A stretch of DNA of 64,000 nucleotides from Clitopilus passeckerianus. Lineage: Eukaryota > Basidiomycota > Agaricomycetes > Agaricales > Entolomataceae. Made by a program: the position numbers and the translations under genes. Under the pieces are notes generated by a model. The model did no database searches and had not been told where the DNA came from. It saw only the letters and a program-made list of their open reading frames with translations. Numbering within the stretch: the first letter of the stretch is position 1; every line of letters begins with the position of its first letter. Positions 21,965 to 32,643 of the stretch are shown in pieces. Location: assembly GCA_944990035.1 (NCBI GenBank), contig CALYLX010000033.1, forward strand, positions 238,003 to 302,002, in the 5' to 3' direction.

Positions 21965-23421
21965 ATGGCAAAGAACTGGCTGGATCCCGTCGAAATTGCC
22001 CGCGAAAGTAGTAAGTACAATTTCTCTTTCGTTAATCGTCAGCCACAGGTACTCACTCAATTGACCCTATTCAGAGATCTATGCGGCATTTGTCCTTGTC
22101 CTCTGTGGGGTGGCTGCTTGGGATGTCCTAAGCACCCTATACTTCGACATTTCGATCATCACCCGGAAACGTCAGTTCAAATGGCCGATGGTACGCCCCT
22201 AGCTCACATAAATTCCCGCCGGCCTGCTTCATTCACCGTGTACCGTCCAGCTCCTCTACTTCATCGTCCGGATCTGCTTGCTACTCCATATCTTCGCGTA
22301 TGGCGTGAATCTGAATGCAATTAGTGAGATTCCCTGCCAGCAGCTTGTATGGATTTCAAAAGGTACGCTGTCGCATGTCCTTCGTCGAGTAAATAGCTCA
22401 GAAACCCTGACCTTCATCCCTCCAGTTTCGGACGCGATTGGGACGTGTGGATCTTCGTTAATTCTAATTCTTCGAACTCGAGCCGTCTGGCACCGAGACA
22501 TCAAGGTCTCGGTTCTACTTGGAGCTCTGTTCCTTGGACAAATTGCTTTATGGTGTCAAAGTACGTCGACACTTATTATTCCAAGATAGAATTTCATAAA
22601 TGACCAACTTTCATAGCCTTCAGGTATTCCAAATCAGTGTGGAGTCCTCAACGAAACTTCTGCGCTGTCATTGGAACTGCACCTAAGTCTTTGCTCGTTG
22701 CAGTGTTTGCTTACAGTGAGTACCCTACTATTCTTTATTCCTACAATTCACTGAGGCCTTGTCACTCCTAAGCCATGGCGTTCGACCTCCTCATTCTCTG
22801 TCTTTGTGCATTCAAATTGTACACTTCGAGGCGCGCGAGCAACTTGGCGAAATTACTGCTTCGAGATGGAATTGTACGTTTCGCAATCTATCCTGATTCA
22901 TCCTCTCTAACGAGGATATAGGGCTATTTCTGCGCAGCCTTCGGAGCCAACCTTATCCAGACAGTCTTCGCTGCTCTCGGGCTGAACCCAGTAATGAACA
23001 TTTTCGCCCTCCCATTCGCACTGGTCGTGTCCACAATTGCCGCGACGACCGTCTTCAGGAACGTTTTTATGGCATACGACGCTTTCTCCAGCGACTCGAG
23101 GGAAACCTCGTCAGGAGGTCAAGGTTCCTTGCCGTTCAATCGGATGGGTCTCAGTAATCCTGGGACTAGGCCAAGCAACACGCGCCGATTCACCAGGGAT
23201 ATTCCTCTTGGGGAGTATAAGAATGCACATGATGTTAACGGAGGCATTTCAGTGCATAGGGTCGTTGAGTTGGATGTCGACCAGGAAAGCACACATGTGG
23301 GTTAACTTCTTTCCAGAATTTCCCCTTAGAGATTAAGTTCTGACGCCTTCCCCCTTTGTAGATTCCAAAGGTGAATGCACTTGGCCGGAACTCCCTGGAG
23401 GAGAAGGGAACGGCATTTTAG
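21965..23421 (+). CDS. Seven-pass membrane protein, DUF6533-like family
   Basis: Eight exons (21965-22010, 22075-22190, 22251-22362, 22426-22560, 22617-22715, 22773-22873, 22922-23296, 23362-23421) give 347 residues in one frame. There are about seven hydrophobic spans, starting YAAFVLVLCGVAAWDVLSTL. The conserved region around a Trp-Asp after the first span, then a Leu/Arg-Thr-Arg-Ala-Val-Trp segment (LILRTRAVW) following a central span, is the pattern of a very large Agaricomycete membrane family often labelled DUF6533. The C-terminal tail (last 80 residues) is cytosolic-looking and polar. It belongs to the same superfamily as the tandem pair at 43826-45065 and 45943-47205. A receptor-like role has been suggested for the family on topology only; no function is established. 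Confidence 0.78.
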
Positions 23422-23465
23422 GTTTTGTTGAGTAAAAAAATGGGTCGTCGGTGTGGAATGAATTA

Positions 23466-24128
23466 TTAGACTTGTATTGCCCTCTTCTCGTACGATGTAG
23501 CATTGTCCTCGGACTGACATACCCTCTTGATTGTAGCCCCAGCAGTTTGCATATTTATATGTATTAAGTACGATATATTTATGCTTGAATACGAGTCCTG
23601 TGGATGACCTGGTACCACATACTCTATTACGGTTACCATAGCCGTAATACGCCATCTAAGACGGTCCTCGTGGAGCCAGATAGGCTTTATCGTCGCCAAA
23701 GGAGTATTGTCGTGCCGTAAGATGTGAACCGACAGCATGGCAGGCACCAGAGCGTAGGGTTCTGCTCGCGTGGCGCACTCGTCATTGTTTGGTAGCATCT
23801 CTATTTCAGGGAGCACTAGGCTAGGGTCGCAAGCCTTGTGGCTCGTTGTGGTCTTCACACTCACGGGCACGGGTGGGATGGTCGTGGCCCAATTGCATTC
23901 GCCTAGGTCCACCGAAATCCATAAGGACCTTTCCAAATGGCTTGAGCGTATACTAGTCCGAACCATCGGCAAAAAGAATGTCTGCACGGATTTCACGGAT
24001 GTATCAACAATGTTGTACGGCTCAGTCCGTTCAGGTCCTGCCGGAAGGACAGGGAAATGACTACCGCCTTCCGCCACATCGTCATCCGTACCTGTCAGAG
24101 ATTGTAAGAGCGGGCCGACTTTCGTCAT
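23466..24128 (-). CDS. Orphan ORF, 220 residues, unknown
   Basis: An uninterrupted frame from the ATG at 24128 (MTKVGPLLQSLTGTDDDV) to a stop at 23466. The frame continues upstream but only from a TTG at 24218. No signal peptide, membrane span or known motif; the composition is ordinary for a soluble protein with a Pro/Ser/Thr bias. No introns are needed, which is unusual beside its intron-rich neighbours. It may be a lineage-specific gene or just a long chance frame antisense to a transcribed spacer. Confidence 0.3.
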   Translation of the reverse strand: MTKVGPLLQSLTGTDDDVAEGGSHFPVLPAGPERTEPYNIVDTSVKSVQTFFLPMVRTSIRSSHLERSLWISVDLGECNWATTIPPVPVSVKTTTSHKACDPSLVLPEIEMLPNNDECATRAEPYALVPAMLSVHILRHDNTPLATIKPIWLHEDRLRWRITAMVTVIEYVVPGHPQDSYSSINISYLIHINMQTAGATIKRVCQSEDNATSYEKRAIQV

Positions 24129-24703
24129 GGATGACTGCGTCCGGATGAAAGCCCAGAGCGGCGCAATGTCAGAATTTTTTTGAAATTTCTGGCCTTCCCT
24201 GAAGTTGTTCGCATCCAATGGACGATTTGTGCCTTGAATCGCGCAAGAGATGTCTTTTTATCCTGCAAGCGGTCATCTTACTGCCGATTTGCAGTTTCTG
24301 TCTGGGTTCCTGAGACCGGAAGCCTACATTTCCGGAGAAAATGTACCCTTTACCCTTCTAATCGCTGCTAATTATTTCCCTAAGTACGTATGCACGAACA
24401 CGTTTGTGTAGATGGTTTTTGCTGATAATGGCGCAGCCCAAAACAGGGACCATGGTGGGTTTATCAGTATCACCAGAAGAATGCGTGAAGTGAGTAACTG
24501 CAATCGGACAAGGACTCGAAATTGCAAAGACCGAGCTGCGGGGAAGCTTATGGGCCAATGCTTACGATCTTTGAACATCCCCCCGGAATGGAGTTGATTT
24601 GATTCATTGTATACAGACCCAAAAATGTCGCACTGGATTCAGCCAGATGTGATCGGTAGCCATGTTCTATCACATCTAGATGACTTCGTCAACACGCCAC
24701 GGC

Positions 24704-25591
24704 TTAAAGAGACTGAATCCTTCCAGGCCAAAATGCGTCCTCTCCCTCATTTTCCTTGTACCATCCTTCGTCATGCGCAAGGAGTACTCGCACCCTTGGC
24801 ATCTTCATAAGCTGGTGAATTCGCCCAATCGTCTCCAGAGCCACCTCCTTATTCTCATGAAGGCAGAAGAGGCTTCCACGTACAGGATGGCGGTCAGCTA
24901 CCTCCGCCCTGCCCTCGAGTATGTCCCGATGGTGGATACTATCTCCGGCAAGATATATCCAACCCCCATCGGCAGAAGTACGCGCTAGGATATTAATATG
25001 ACCAGGTGTATGACCAGGTGCATCGACGATATATAAGCTCCCGTCGTCGAAGAAATCGAGAACGCGGGGGAACGGGCCTATAGGTTTCCATTGGTCACTG
25101 GAGAGATACCTTGTACGGTCTTTAGGGAGCAGGTCGGAGGCGTACCTGGAGGAAGGGTTCTGAGGGTACCCATCCTTCAGCAGCCCTTCTGTTTCAGCTC
25201 CGACCACGAATGTACTGGTTGTAAAAAGGGATGGATCGCCAGTGTGGTCAAAGTGAGCGTGTGAGATGCAGACGGTATCGATTCCTGATGGGAGTGTCCC
25301 GCCTTTGGCTAAAGACTCGACTACGTCCTGGCCTACTGCGATGTCACCGTCTGGGCGTCGCTTGAGATAGGCAATGGCGGCAGGTGGGTAGTTGCGCCAA
25401 TCCTTGCGGATGCCGAGGTCAAACAGAAATTTATGCCCTTGCACGAGTAGAAAAGCGAGGCATGGCATGACCATGATAGCATCTGGGGGTGCATCTTTGC
25501 ATGCCAAACCTGTTGGCAACTTGAGTATCCCACCTTGCAAGGCAGAGACGCGACAATACGCTTGGGCATCAGAAGCAGGCGGCGGGCTCAT
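24704..25591 (-). CDS. MBL-fold metallo-hydrolase, N-acyl homoserine lactonase-like
   Basis: A single-exon gene of 295 residues. It shows the complete metallo-beta-lactamase signature: HAHFDHTGD (HxHxDH), a His in APGHTPGH, an Asp in LAGDSIHH and a distal His in LLAHDEGW, forming the dinuclear zinc site. The spacing and the AGD-SxH segment resemble the AHL-lactonase (AiiA-like) subgroup, which opens acyl-homoserine lactones and other lactones. Fungal members often hydrolyse lactone toxins or sugar lactones. There is no signal peptide, so it is likely cytosolic. The intronless structure, in contrast to its neighbours, could reflect old transfer from bacteria, but base composition does not stand out. 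Confidence 0.85.
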   Translation of the reverse strand: MSPPPASDAQAYCRVSALQGGILKLPTGLACKDAPPDAIMVMPCLAFLLVQGHKFLFDLGIRKDWRNYPPAAIAYLKRRPDGDIAVGQDVVESLAKGGTLPSGIDTVCISHAHFDHTGDPSLFTTSTFVVGAETEGLLKDGYPQNPSSRYASDLLPKDRTRYLSSDQWKPIGPFPRVLDFFDDGSLYIVDAPGHTPGHINILARTSADGGWIYLAGDSIHHRDILEGRAEVADRHPVRGSLFCLHENKEVALETIGRIHQLMKMPRVRVLLAHDEGWYKENEGEDAFWPGRIQSL

Positions 25592-25821
25592 TGTGGCTAA
25601 CAGCTTAGAAGGGTATTTGGATTTGATTTTAGCTCATAATCCTGGAGATAGAGGTCCATGTGGTCGTCTGAATGGTCATCGCTGCCACAGCCACACCGCC
25701 ATCCAAGTAGGTCAATATTTGGCTGAGCGGGCAGAAATAAACAATGATCTCAGAAAAAGTTATGAGGTGAGGTTGAGCTGAATCCTGTTCAGCGGCTCGC
25801 CGTCGCCATATTCCCCCTCCA

Positions 25822-28513
25822 ATGGATACCACATCCCTAAAACTGCCCGTTGAAATTGAACCTACAACTATTCAACAGACTGAAAGTCGAAGAGAGCGTC
25901 GGCGGCGAGAACGTAAAGAAGCTCGGGCGTCCAATAGTGGTCCTTCAGGAGCCTCGACTCCGAACACGCCGTTAGCTCAAGATGGGCCTAGCAAGAATGG
26001 AGTGAATGATGGAGGCTTTGACCCGGAACAAGATTATATCGCGTTTGACTTTGATTCAGTGGAGGACCTTTCCTTTGGGGATGCAAATACAAAGTCAAGC
26101 GTGAAGGTGTCATCATCAAGTGGGAAGAAGGAGAAAGGGAAGGAGAAAGAGAAAGAGAAGGATTCGAGGTCGGCGAGGCCAAGAGACGAGGAGAATGATG
26201 TCCGACCTGCAAAGAGAAGACGGTCCAGGTCAAATGATGGCGAGAGGGAAAGGTCGAGCAGAAGAGCGCCTATAGACGACGAAAGGGAGCGCGAAGGCAG
26301 CAGTCGCAGGAATGGTGATCGGCATAAAGAGAAGCAGAGCGAACGGCATGATAAACGCGATCGTTACGACAAGCGGGAGAAGAGGGAAAGGAATCGTGAC
26401 GACAAGCCGCGACATGAGGATGCGCGCGAAGAGAGGCGGGATAGGGATAGGGATAGGTCGAGGGAACGCCGTAGGGAAAAGGACGCCGAAAAGCCTCGAG
26501 ATAAAGGGAAAGAGAAGGCAAACGAACGGGAGTGGGACCGAGGAAAGTCTTCGCGGACGGACAGGGACCGCGAGGATAGCTCAAATCGCAAATATGAGAT
26601 GGTGTTCGACCTGGAGGACGGTTACGCCAACAAGAAGCAACGAACGGATGCAAATTCGAGGAAATGCCCCTGGGCGACTAATATCGATTGGAACAGTTGC
26701 ACTCATGTCGCTGAAATGCGAGTTTATCTCTAATTCTCGGGGTTGACACTTGCTAATACAGAATTATTTTCAGGTTGCATAAAGAGGTTGAGGCCTTTAC
26801 AAACTGGATATCTGCTTCGCCTGTCGAAGACGAGATACGAGGCCTTACTGTATCTCTCATTACCAGAGCCGTCGTGAGCGCGTTCCCGGACGCCTCCGTC
26901 TTGCCCTTTGGAAGCTACGAAACTAAATTATATCTTCCTCTTGGGCACGTTATATTCTCGGTATCTACTTCCCCATTCTAACTTCCAAGTACAGCGATAT
27001 AGACCTCGTCATCCTCTCCCAATCGATGGCCTACAGCAACAAAGTCACCGTTCTCCAAGCCCTCGCCAACGTCCTCCGCAAAGCAGGCATCACCGACCGC
27101 GTCACCGTCATCTCCAAAGCCCGAGTTCCCATTATCAAATTCATAACCACCCACGGGAGGTTCAACGTCGATATCAGTCTGAACCAAGAAAACGGCCTGC
27201 TTTCAGGGAGAATCATCAACGGGTTCCTTGGGAATATGCATGGGCTTGGCTTACCTGCGAATGGAAACATAGCTCTGCGGAGTTTGGTCATGGTGACAAA
27301 GGCGTTTCTCAGCCAGCGAAGTATGAACGAGGTTTTCACTGGTGGATTGGGGAGCTACAGTATCGTCTGCCTTGCTGTGTCGTTCTTGCAGATGCACCCG
27401 AAGATACGGGGAGGGGAGATTGATCCCAACAAGAACCTAGGCGTGTTGTTGATGGAGTTTTTGAGCTGTATGGGATTTATTTCAATTATGAGGAGGTTGG
27501 GATCTCGTTGAGGGAGGGAGGGATGTATTTCAATAAGAAGAGGAGGGGTGGCATAGTTATGAGAAGGCTGGGTTGTTGTCGATTGAGGACCCGGCTGATC
27601 CTTGTGAGTGGTTCTTTGTATGCCTCCCAGAGTCTAGGAGATGTTTGCTGATGGCTTTGTTCCTTCAGCGAACGATATATCCAGGGGATCATATGCTTTC
27701 CCGAAAGTCAAGACAACCTTCGCTGGAGCATTCAACATCTTGACAACAACTGCGTGGCTTCAAGCCGGTATTATCCAGTCCAGACGGGAGGGCAGATCCG
27801 TCAGCCTTCGTTCTCAGCCTGAGCCTGATGAAATGAGTATCCTGTCGGGTGTCATGGGAATCACGCAGGAGGTTAGCTTCTCAATGAATGATTGTATTGG
27901 ATATTCGCTGATCTTGCCATGATAGACTCTTAATCATCGTAGGCTTGTACAAGAGCTCTACGACAAGAGGACGCTGCATAATATGCTGGGCGTGAAGCCT
28001 CGGGCGGAGGTCGTGTCGGCCGATGGCTCGACCAATGGTGGTGGATCATCATCTATGTCCATCTCGCCAGGCACGTCAAAGGTGAGCGTGGCTGCTGGGC
28101 AAGGGGAAGTGAAGGATGGTAGGAATGACCACAAACGTCGACATTCTGATGAGGACGAAGAGGGTGAAGAGAGGGAGGTCAGTATGGTGGAAGACTCAGA
28201 TAACGATGAGGGTGGGAGGTACAACATCGGCCGGCAGCCACTGAAGAAGCGGCAGAAGACAGGAAAACAGGAGGACGTGCACACGGTTTTCACGACTGAC
28301 GACGATGATGACGAAGAAGACATGCAGCTGGGTCCAGATAGTGAAGCCGAGGAAGCTCGTTATGCGAGCCCGAGCGATTCGGGGGATGGGTCCAGGTCGA
28401 CCTCGAAAAATCCCAGCAGACTCTCAAGTGACAAACGGCGTTCGTATTGGGTATCCAAAGGCATTGGTTTAGGAGAAGATCAGGAGGTCCATGATGAGGA
28501 TGATTATGATTGA
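25822..28513 (+). CDS. TRF4: TRF4-type non-canonical poly(A) polymerase, with two GC-AG introns and two apparent one-base deletions
   Basis: The product adds short poly(A) tails to aberrant nuclear RNA for exosome decay (TRAMP complex). Exon 1 (25822-26717) encodes a long Arg/Glu/Asp/Ser-rich disordered N-terminus ending at WATNIDWNSCTHVAEM. The nucleotidyltransferase core follows: LHKEVEAFTNWISAS, FGSYETKLYLPLG, DIDLVILS and FNVDIS (catalytic Asp triad), then ISRGSYAFPKVKTTFAGAFN of the PAP-associated part and an acidic C-terminal tail. Exons: 26774-26944, 26995-27603, 27670-27871, 27926-28513. Introns 1 and 2 fit the frame only with GC donors (GCGAGT at 26718, GCACGT at 26945). Two frame breaks are seen: one T too few near 27460 (EFFELYG expected) and one G too few near 27548 (RRGWHSY expected). 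As a core gene it is probably intact in the organism. Confidence 0.9.
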
Positions 28514-28802
28514 GTTCTGTGATATTGTATAAAATCCTGTAATAATAGAGTAGAAATTGCGTGGAAACGAAATGTTGGCGGTCGGTTGTCAGGCGGGCTT
28601 TGATGTTTGTGTGTTGATCAAAAGTTTGCAGCAAGGGTTTCCCACTGCTGGCCCTGCCGTGCATTTGCGTTTGATCCCAAGGTTGTCCTTCGCCTGCTGT
28701 GTTTGCGTCGGTGAATCTAGTACTGGTCGCTGGTCGGCCTGTAACTTCAAGCATTTTACGCTTAACGCCAATTCGTTGTTCTAACAACCATCCGTCGTTA
28801 AA

Positions 28803-31800
28803 ATGTCGGTATTGCCCAGCTTTCTCTGACATTTCTTGTGACACCGACCGACAACTGACATGTCTGTCTCTTTTTTCTCATGTAAATAGGACATCAAGAA
28901 ACCAACCACCTCCAGGGAACCTAAAAGAACGTATTGCTGCTCTTCAGCAAAGGAATGTGTCGCCAACACCAGCTTCGCCTGCTGCTGCTGTCAACGTGCC
29001 AAATTCTGCTGGTTTACGGGACAAGATAGCCAGGTTCGAAAGGAAGGGAGGCACTCCAGTCCCAAGGGGTAGTTTTGGTCTCGGTGCTCCTCCTCCGCCG
29101 GAGAATGGGCCAGAAAAAGGAGGGGAGAGTTGTATGGAAATCGTATACCAAGTGCCGCGAAGATTCCAACGGGGAGCCAGCCTGGCAGTCGTTCGGCCTC
29201 GCCGTTTGACACAAGCCGGTCGTTTTCGCTATCCGTCATAGAAGGAGAGAATCCTGACCTCCTGCAAGCGACTAATGGCTCCCCAACATCGCCTGTTTCT
29301 CCGTTCTTGGGATCCACTATTGAGCACAAGAAGGGGAAAAGCCGACACCTCGAGGAACTGCTTGGGGTCGGCCGTGGAAATGGCGAAACAGGCGGAACTC
29401 AGAGGAGAGATTTTACCCTCTTCTCGTAACACCTCTTCCCCTGCTGTTGGTGCCGACAATGGCAACACTGCACCAGCGTCAGATGCCCCAATCGCCGTCG
29501 TCGTGCCTGGTGAACAGGTCAAGACCAATGGATTGGATATTCCTACCACTATTCTAAACAGCCCTACTACGCCGCTAATGGATTCACCCGCCACTACCAG
29601 TCCTCCCCCGTCACAAGGTGTTCATAAAGTTGAACCTGCAGCTGCAGTTGAGCAACCTGCTCCTGTGGTTCTGACTGAAGAACCAAAGCCCATTGCAGCT
29701 GATGTCTCACCTGCTATACCCCAGGTCAACATCCAGCCTCCCGCAGAAGCAGCGTCGACAGTCCAAGCCACTTCAAAGACTCCTCAAGAAGTCAATGAGG
29801 CCTTGGAGGTCCCCACCATCGTTGCCCCTTCGTCCGAAACCACTAGCTCTACGAATGACCTGACACCAATGGCTTCACCCATCGGACCATTCTCACTCGC
29901 CAACGCGGTTCAGGATCTCGGCAAGGTCGTCGCCAATATCCAGGACATGTTCCCCGGCCAAATTTCGCCGCTCACCAGCCCCCTGCCGTATAGGTCCTTC
30001 CGTGGTCCCGATGCACCTCAAACTGCAGCTCCTGTTCAGCCTGGTGCAACTAAGTCGGAGGTCCCCAAGACTGCAGCACCTGCCGTGCCAGCTTCGACAG
30101 GCCAGGCAACCAAGAAGCCGAATGGCACCTCATCCAACCTCCTCGCTACTCCACGCAGTACCGCTGCTCGACCCAACACGATGTTTGAGACCAGTCCTAC
30201 CCAAGGACCTCAAGTGTCCCGTGGCACAGGCCAACCTCACCCATCTACCTTGGGGCAAAAGAATTACGAGCATTTCCCTCCTACGCCTAGTGCAGCTGTG
30301 GACGAGTTCGGTGCCGTCACTGGCTCAGGCTCGGCACACCAGAAATCGCGCTCGATTTCGGAGTCCTCATCCAAACCTGCAACATTCACCGCGAAGGTGT
30401 ACAAGAAGGTCACTGAGCTTCCGAGTGTTCCTGCTGCCTCGTCGACCTCGTCATTCTACTCTTCGTTGAATGGTAGTACCCCAAAGCCAGAAACCTCTGC
30501 ACTCCCCGAAATTTCGTTGTTAAGCCCCGGGTTTGGAGAGCTGTCGTCGTTGTTGCAGGACGCCGCGCTGTTGGAGTTCACGCTTGGGCAGGGGGATACT
30601 CTCTCTGAACCCCCGAAGAAAGATGATAAGGAGGAAAAGACAAAGGAAACAGAGGCAGAGAAGAAAGGGGAGGAACAAGCAAGGAATCAGACCCCTGTCC
30701 CAGCTCCCGCTGCTATCGAATCTAAAGCAGCTCCAAGCTCTGCTTCCACGACCTCTGTCAACCGAAGCAAGTCCTCAACTTCAATCAAGGGAGGTAGGAC
30801 CACGCCAACCCGCTCGAGAACTCTGAACGGTCCTCGTCCAAGTCAGAGCTCAATCTCGGTAGCCTCCGCTCGCGAATCGACGCTCGATACTTCTTCCGCC
30901 GCCTCTCAGACCTCACCCAAGTCTCCCAAAGGCTACTTCTCCTCTATCAGGCGCCTCGCAAGCAGCTCGAAGACGTCTGTCAATACGACGGCTTCTGGTC
31001 ACCCCAGATACAGTGCCTCGACTGCCTCAGAGGCTTCAACGGAGGATAACTATTCGGTTATTGCTCCCCCCGGCCTTGAAGTTTCAGTCACACCTTCCGA
31101 TGACCCGAAGGAAGCTGCGAAGAGTCCGACTCAGAATGGCGTCTCGTCTTCTGGTTCTTCTGTCCTGTCGCCGAAGAAGAGTCCTATGAGCCGTGCCGCT
31201 TCATTCGCAGGCTCGATGTTCAGCAGGTCGAGGACAAAGTCTGCGAATGCACCTGTCGTTAACCCATACGAGGCAATTGGTATGTCAAACTTTGGTTACA
31301 TCCCTCGACAATGACTGACTTCCAATTTTCTAGATCGTATCGCTAAGAATAAAGTCAACAAGTCTGCTGCAGCTCTCATTCCACCTATCGAGTCCCCTTC
31401 TACCCACCTTGAGCTCCCTGGATCCGGTCCAGCCTCGCCACCAGATCGTCTCGTCTCACCCCGGAGGCACAGTTCGCTCTACGCCACAACGACCTCTTTC
31501 GAGCCGAACTTCTCTACCCGTCCGGTTAGCTCTGTCTGGGGTAATCTCCCATCTCCACAAGGTCCACCCAGCGTTCCGCCTCCCGCTACGCCAGTCAACA
31601 TAGATGCGTTGTTCGCGGCCAAACCGACCAGCCCCATATACACTGCAGGTGGAAAGAAGTCCGAGGAGACGGAAGTCAGCCTGGATGCTGCCTTTGCTGC
31701 TGATATCACTAGCTCGGTGTATATCCCACCCAGCCCACACCCACCTCAGTCGAAGCCGCCGTCTACACGCACGACGGGTACAGCAGCATCCAGCCGTTCA

Positions 31801-32250
31801 TTCCTTCCTCTCTCACCGATGTCGCCATCTGAAGGGTCTGAAGCGGATGTGGAATCTCCGGGAGGAATGTCGCTCTTGCCTTCTCCCAATCGACCACCGT
31901 CCCTCCTGCCATCACCTAATAGACCTCCTTCGCTCCTTCCTTCGCCCAATAGGCCTCCCTCATATATGTCTGGTGACGAACCCGACTCCGGCCTCCCCAC
32001 CCCTCTCTATGACTCTTTCCCGTCGGTTCCTGTAACTGCTCCTGCTGTTCCGCCCAAGACTCCAGTCTCCGCTGCGCCAGCTTCAGCTGCCACCACAAGC
32101 GGGCGGGCTCCAAGGCCACTTCCCAATCTGCCTATGCGGAGCGCATCGTTCTTCGACTCTGCACCCATTTCGTCTGCAGTTGGATCGGAATTCATGCCTA
32201 GTGCCACCCTGCCTGCGAGGTCTGCAACTGTGAGGGAGCAACGTAGATGA
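28803..32250 (+). CDS. Long Ser/Pro/Ala-rich low-complexity protein, unknown role
   Basis: The gene runs from ATG at 28803 through a two-codon first exon, a long second exon ending at 31279 and a third exon 31334-32250. The product exceeds 1,000 residues. It starts with a short helical segment (NLKERIAALQQRN and GLRDKIARFERKG), then an almost entirely disordered Ser/Pro/Thr/Ala-rich chain with short basic patches, and ends with an LLPSPNRPPS triple repeat. No membrane span or signal peptide. Three frame changes are needed: one G too many at the first acceptor (28889-28890), one G too few near 29118, and one G too many near 29368. Each is a one-base change in a short G run. Such proteins are often cytoskeletal or signalling scaffolds, but nothing here identifies a function. 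Confidence 0.62.
31873..31962 (+). repeat. 30-bp x3 tandem repeat encoding LLPSPNRPPS
   Basis: Three consecutive 30-base units inside the last exon of the Ser/Pro-rich gene encode the same ten residues. The codons differ between units, so the peptide has been kept while the DNA drifted. Confidence 0.9.
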
Positions 32251-32643
32251 TTTTGTCAAGATGGGCTCTATGTTCTCTAATAATGGTGGACTGATATTTT
32301 AGTATTACCTGTTCCCCGGATGTGTGTAAATATATCTTGTTCTCCCCCGAGCTCGCTGTTTCCTTTCTGCCTACTTTACTCACCTTTGATACTCTCTTTT
32401 CGATATGCAGTTTTATTCTTCTCGTGTTTTCTTCACTTTACCCATGGAAACGTTTTAATAATACCCTTCGCTCGCTGGGCCTCGTTTCAGTAGTAGCTGT
32501 TTCAAAATGGAATTTTATATTCATACAGACAGAATGGGTCAGAAATACACAGAAGTACAGTCGTTCAGATCAACATAACAATAATCAGGAGGCGTAAGAA
32601 ATAAAATAAGTCTATATTCACCAAGCCAAAGGGTATCCCCGCA
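32251..32643. other. Convergent intergenic spacer
   Basis: This lies between 3' ends of the Ser/Pro-rich gene and the cupin paralog. AT-rich; 3' UTRs only. Confidence 0.45.

Noticed and set aside
29275..31314. 679-codon frame as a separate gene starting at an internal ATG
   Set aside because: It continues the upstream low-complexity protein once a one-base run error is allowed; a separate start is less likely.
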